Shown here piece after piece: positions 5,881 through 7,054 of a DNA stretch of 7,054 nt (position 1 is the stretch's first letter; each line of letters starts with the position of its first letter). The DNA comes from Candidatus Omnitrophota bacterium. GTDB lineage: Bacteria; Omnitrophota; Gorgyraeia; JABMRN01. The stretch covers positions 1 through 7,054 of the forward strand of contig JAQVOV010000003.1 in NCBI GenBank assembly GCA_028702395.1, written 5' to 3'. The notes below the pieces were generated by a model. The model saw only the letters and a list, made by a program, of their open reading frames with translations. It did not search any database and was not told the origin of the DNA. Both the position numbers and the translations under genes were made by a program.

Positions 5881-6654
5881 TTATTCTTTTCCTTTCTCTT
5901 TTTCAGTTAATTCTTTGTCTGCTTTTTTCAGGGAATTTTTATCCCCTATATCATACCATTTTTCACTAAAAACATACCCATATACATCTTCTTTTGTACT
6001 AAGCCATTTAATGAAATTCCCTGGAGCATCTTTTGAAAAGTCTGTCTTCATATATTCTTTGAGTTCCTTAAGTTTCTCTTTTGGGTAAAAATAAACAGCA
6101 GTTGCAGCCAATGTACTTTTAGGCTCTTTGGGTTTTTCCTGAAAATCCAGAATCCTTGAAGTTCCTTCTTCTACAATTGCAATACCATACATATGGGCCA
6201 TCTCTATATCTTCAATATCATGTAAAGCAAGGCAAGCTTTGTTATTTTTAGATAATGCAAAAGCATAAAAATCATTAAGTCTAAAATCAAAGAGATTATC
6301 ACTTCCAACAACCATAAAGTCTTCCGATATATCGAACTGTTCAACACCGAAAACTATATCGCCAATAGCTCCTAATCTATCCTCATTTGACATTGTTCCA
6401 TCATTAACAACTTCTATGATTTTATCACTGAAATTTTCCTCGTTTTTTTTCTTCTTAGCCCATTCACAGAAATTCTCATAAAAAAGATCATTGCTGACTA
6501 TATATGCACCTGTACATTCTTTAACAGAAAAAATATTATCAAACAACCTATCGAGAATAGTCCTTCCCCCAACTTCTAATAATGCTTTAGGAGTACTTAT
6601 AGTCAAAGGATATAACCTCGTACCATATCCTGCCCCTAGAATTAATACTTTCAT
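5881..6654 (-). CDS. NDP-sugar pyrophosphorylase-type nucleotidyltransferase
   Basis: 257-residue member of the NTP_transferase family, which joins an NTP to a sugar (or similar) 1-phosphate and releases pyrophosphate. MKVLILGAGYGTRLYPLT is the nucleotide-binding signature (G-x-G-T-R at residues 7-13). PKALLEVGG supplies K23. VGSDNLFDF carries the metal-binding Asp region. FQEKPKEP is the acidic/Lys segment near the sugar, and KWYDIGDKNSL closes the fold. No left-handed beta-helix follows, so it is not a GlmU-type fusion. The substrate cannot be read from sequence: glucose-1-P thymidylyl- or uridylyltransferase-like are the nearest types. The frame is open to an ATG at 6684, but that adds MTHRHNYGGK from repeat DNA; GGAGG 4 nt before the ATG at 6654 decides the start. 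metK follows after 1 nt. Confidence 0.83.
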   Translation of the reverse strand: MKVLILGAGYGTRLYPLTISTPKALLEVGGRTILDRLFDNIFSVKECTGAYIVSNDLFYENFCEWAKKKKNEENFSDKIIEVVNDGTMSNEDRLGAIGDIVFGVEQFDISEDFMVVGSDNLFDFRLNDFYAFALSKNNKACLALHDIEDIEMAHMYGIAIVEEGTSRILDFQEKPKEPKSTLAATAVYFYPKEKLKELKEYMKTDFSKDAPGNFIKWLSTKEDVYGYVFSEKWYDIGDKNSLKKADKELTEKEKGKE

Positions 6655-6658
6655 TTTA

Positions 6659-6663
6659 CCTCC
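6659..6663 (-). promoter_or_regulatory. GGAGG ribosome binding site fixing the nucleotidyltransferase start
   Basis: Minus-strand GGAGG with a 4-nt TAAA spacer to the ATG at 6654. It would be internal to the longer frame beginning at 6684, and that upstream ATG lies in a repeat tract, so the shorter start is preferred. Confidence 0.8.
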
Positions 6664-6674
6664 ATAATTATGTC

Positions 6675-6803
6675 TATGCGTCATGAGTACTGTGTATTGT
6701 GTCTACCTGCCAGCCGCCCGCCTGCCGGCAGGGCAGGCGGGCTGTGGAAATCTAAATTCTAGTTTTCCTCAAAAGACTCACTACTCATTACACATGACTC
6801 ACT
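6675..6803. repeat. Second copy of the heptamer inverted-repeat module, with GC-rich core
   Basis: The left arm consists of the 7-nt units TATGCGT, CATGAGT, ACTGTGT and ATTGTGT (6675-6702). Its 19-mer TGAGTACTGTGTATTGTGT (6684-6702) is identical to 1051-1069. The right arm is ACTCACT, ACTCATT, ACACATG, ACTCACT (6776-6803). The reverse complement of 6783-6801 matches the left 19-mer at 15 of 19 positions, so the two arms form an imperfect inverted repeat around a GC-rich palindrome. It lies in the gap upstream of the nucleotidyltransferase gene and supplies the spurious 5' extension of that frame. Confidence 0.8.
6716..6742. repeat. GC-rich perfect hairpin (11-bp stem, 5-nt loop)
   Basis: GCCCGCCTGCC (6716-6726), loop GGCAG, then GGCAGGCGGGC (6732-6742): a perfect 11-bp stem that is almost pure G+C in an otherwise AT-rich window. 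CTGCCGGCAG inside it is itself a palindrome. No T run follows on either strand, so it is not a standard terminator. It looks like a dispersed interspersed palindrome. I recall similar CCTGCCGGCAGG-type repeats from uncultivated bacterial genomes, which is memory and not a search. Confidence 0.85.
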
Positions 6804-6920
6804 TCCCGAAAACAAGTTATGACGAAACCACTTTTAATATCTTCCTCTAGCCAGTAAAACTAATAGATCCGTTGGACTAAACTGTCTTTTTTATCAATTT
6901 ATTCTATTATCTATCAACTA
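6804..6920. other. Intergenic DNA with an imperfect hairpin
   Basis: AT-rich non-coding sequence between the repeat module and the stop of the partial gene. CAGT (6852-6855) pairs with ACTG (6881-6884), and an inner stem AGATCC/GGACT closes on loop GTT with a bulged A. On the plus strand the hairpin is followed by TCTTTTTT (6885-6892), like an intrinsic terminator, but no plus-strand gene lies upstream to be terminated. Nothing else recognisable. Confidence 0.4.
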
Positions 6921-6921
6921 T
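6901..6921. repeat. Short heptamer tract at the end of the partial gene
   Basis: ATTCTAT, TATCTAT, CAACTAT: three in-phase 7-nt units ending in CTAT, directly abutting and sharing one base with the stop codon of the partial minus-strand gene. Short and degenerate, so chance in AT-rich DNA is possible. It fits the 7-nt periodicity of the other gaps. Confidence 0.45.
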
Positions 6922-7054
6922 TAATCCACATCCACCATCATATCTGGCAGAACATCTCTTAATTTCTTATGTATAATATCATCTATTTCAATTGTTGTTT
7001 TTAATGAAAGGACTTTTTTAGCAAATTTCTTTGCGTCGCTATATGTCACTGATC
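6921..7054 (-). CDS. C-terminal fragment of an unrecognised protein
   Basis: A minus-strand open frame runs in from the right edge of the window and stops with TAA at 6921. The visible 43 residues begin SVTYSDAKKFAKKV and end LRDVLPDMMVDVD. They are charged, probably helical (KKFAKKVLSLKTT), with an acidic tail, and have no membrane segment or known motif. The other two minus-strand frames hit stops within a few codons of the edge, which supports this frame. I do not recognise the family. It would lie upstream of the nucleotidyltransferase gene in the same direction, but the 266-bp repeat-bearing gap makes a shared transcript uncertain. Confidence 0.5.
   Translation of the reverse strand, partial: SVTYSDAKKFAKKVLSLKTTIEIDDIIHKKLRDVLPDMMVDVD

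Noticed and set aside
5880..5960. SAM riboswitch controlling metK
   Set aside because: The sequence upstream of metK is the coding end of the preceding gene, with a 1-nt gap; no leader exists here.
6655..6684. N-terminal extension MTHRHNYGGK of the nucleotidyltransferase
   Set aside because: It is encoded by repeat DNA and spans the GGAGG site. The shorter start gives the standard MKVLILGAG opening of the family.
6681..6803. Insertion sequence with terminal inverted repeats
   Set aside because: The arms are inverted, but there is no transposase, no clear target duplication and only about 130 bp. It is kept as a repeat module.

Overview
The window looks like chromosome from an AT-rich, diderm (outer-membrane) bacterium. 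BamD-like and LptF/LptG proteins imply an outer membrane containing lipopolysaccharide. The low GC content, the BamD N-terminus with its FWVWTP stretch, the heptanucleotide repeats and a GC-rich palindrome remind me of uncultivated lineages such as Omnitrophota. That placement is an impression from memory and cannot be shown from this sequence alone.

Layout: a BamD-like TPR protein lies on the minus strand (12-959). A 474-bp divergent gap (960-1433) follows, filled mostly by a heptanucleotide repeat array, with a good promoter facing out on each side. Next comes the plus-strand pair lptF-lptG (1434-3607), overlapping by ATGA. It runs tail to tail into a minus-strand series, and the two stop codons share TTAA. 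Read in its own direction, that series starts with the C-terminus of an unrecognised protein (stop at 6921). A repeat-bearing 266-bp gap follows, then a sugar-phosphate nucleotidyltransferase, metK one base later, a second repeat-bearing gap of 149 bp, and an ATP-type 6-phosphofructokinase.

Functionally, the left half is outer-membrane biogenesis: the BAM accessory subunit and the inner-membrane permease of LPS export are divergently transcribed across the repeat array. The right half is core metabolism: glycolysis, S-adenosylmethionine synthesis and nucleotide-sugar activation.

The most unusual content is non-coding. Every gap longer than about 100 bp carries tracts with a strict 7-nt period. 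The largest is 40 consecutive in-phase heptamers CAT[G/T]AC[C/T] (one ends in A). Smaller modules lie at 1044-1099, 4608-4731, 6675-6803 and 6901-6921. In three gaps a TGTGT-type arm on the left faces an ACACA/ACTCA-type arm on the right, giving imperfect inverted repeats. The end of the big array runs into a TTGACA-17-TACAAT promoter that would give lptF an almost leaderless mRNA. The minus strand of the array also holds a five-run GGG tract that fits a G-quadruplex motif. No RNA gene, CRISPR array or intact insertion sequence was seen.
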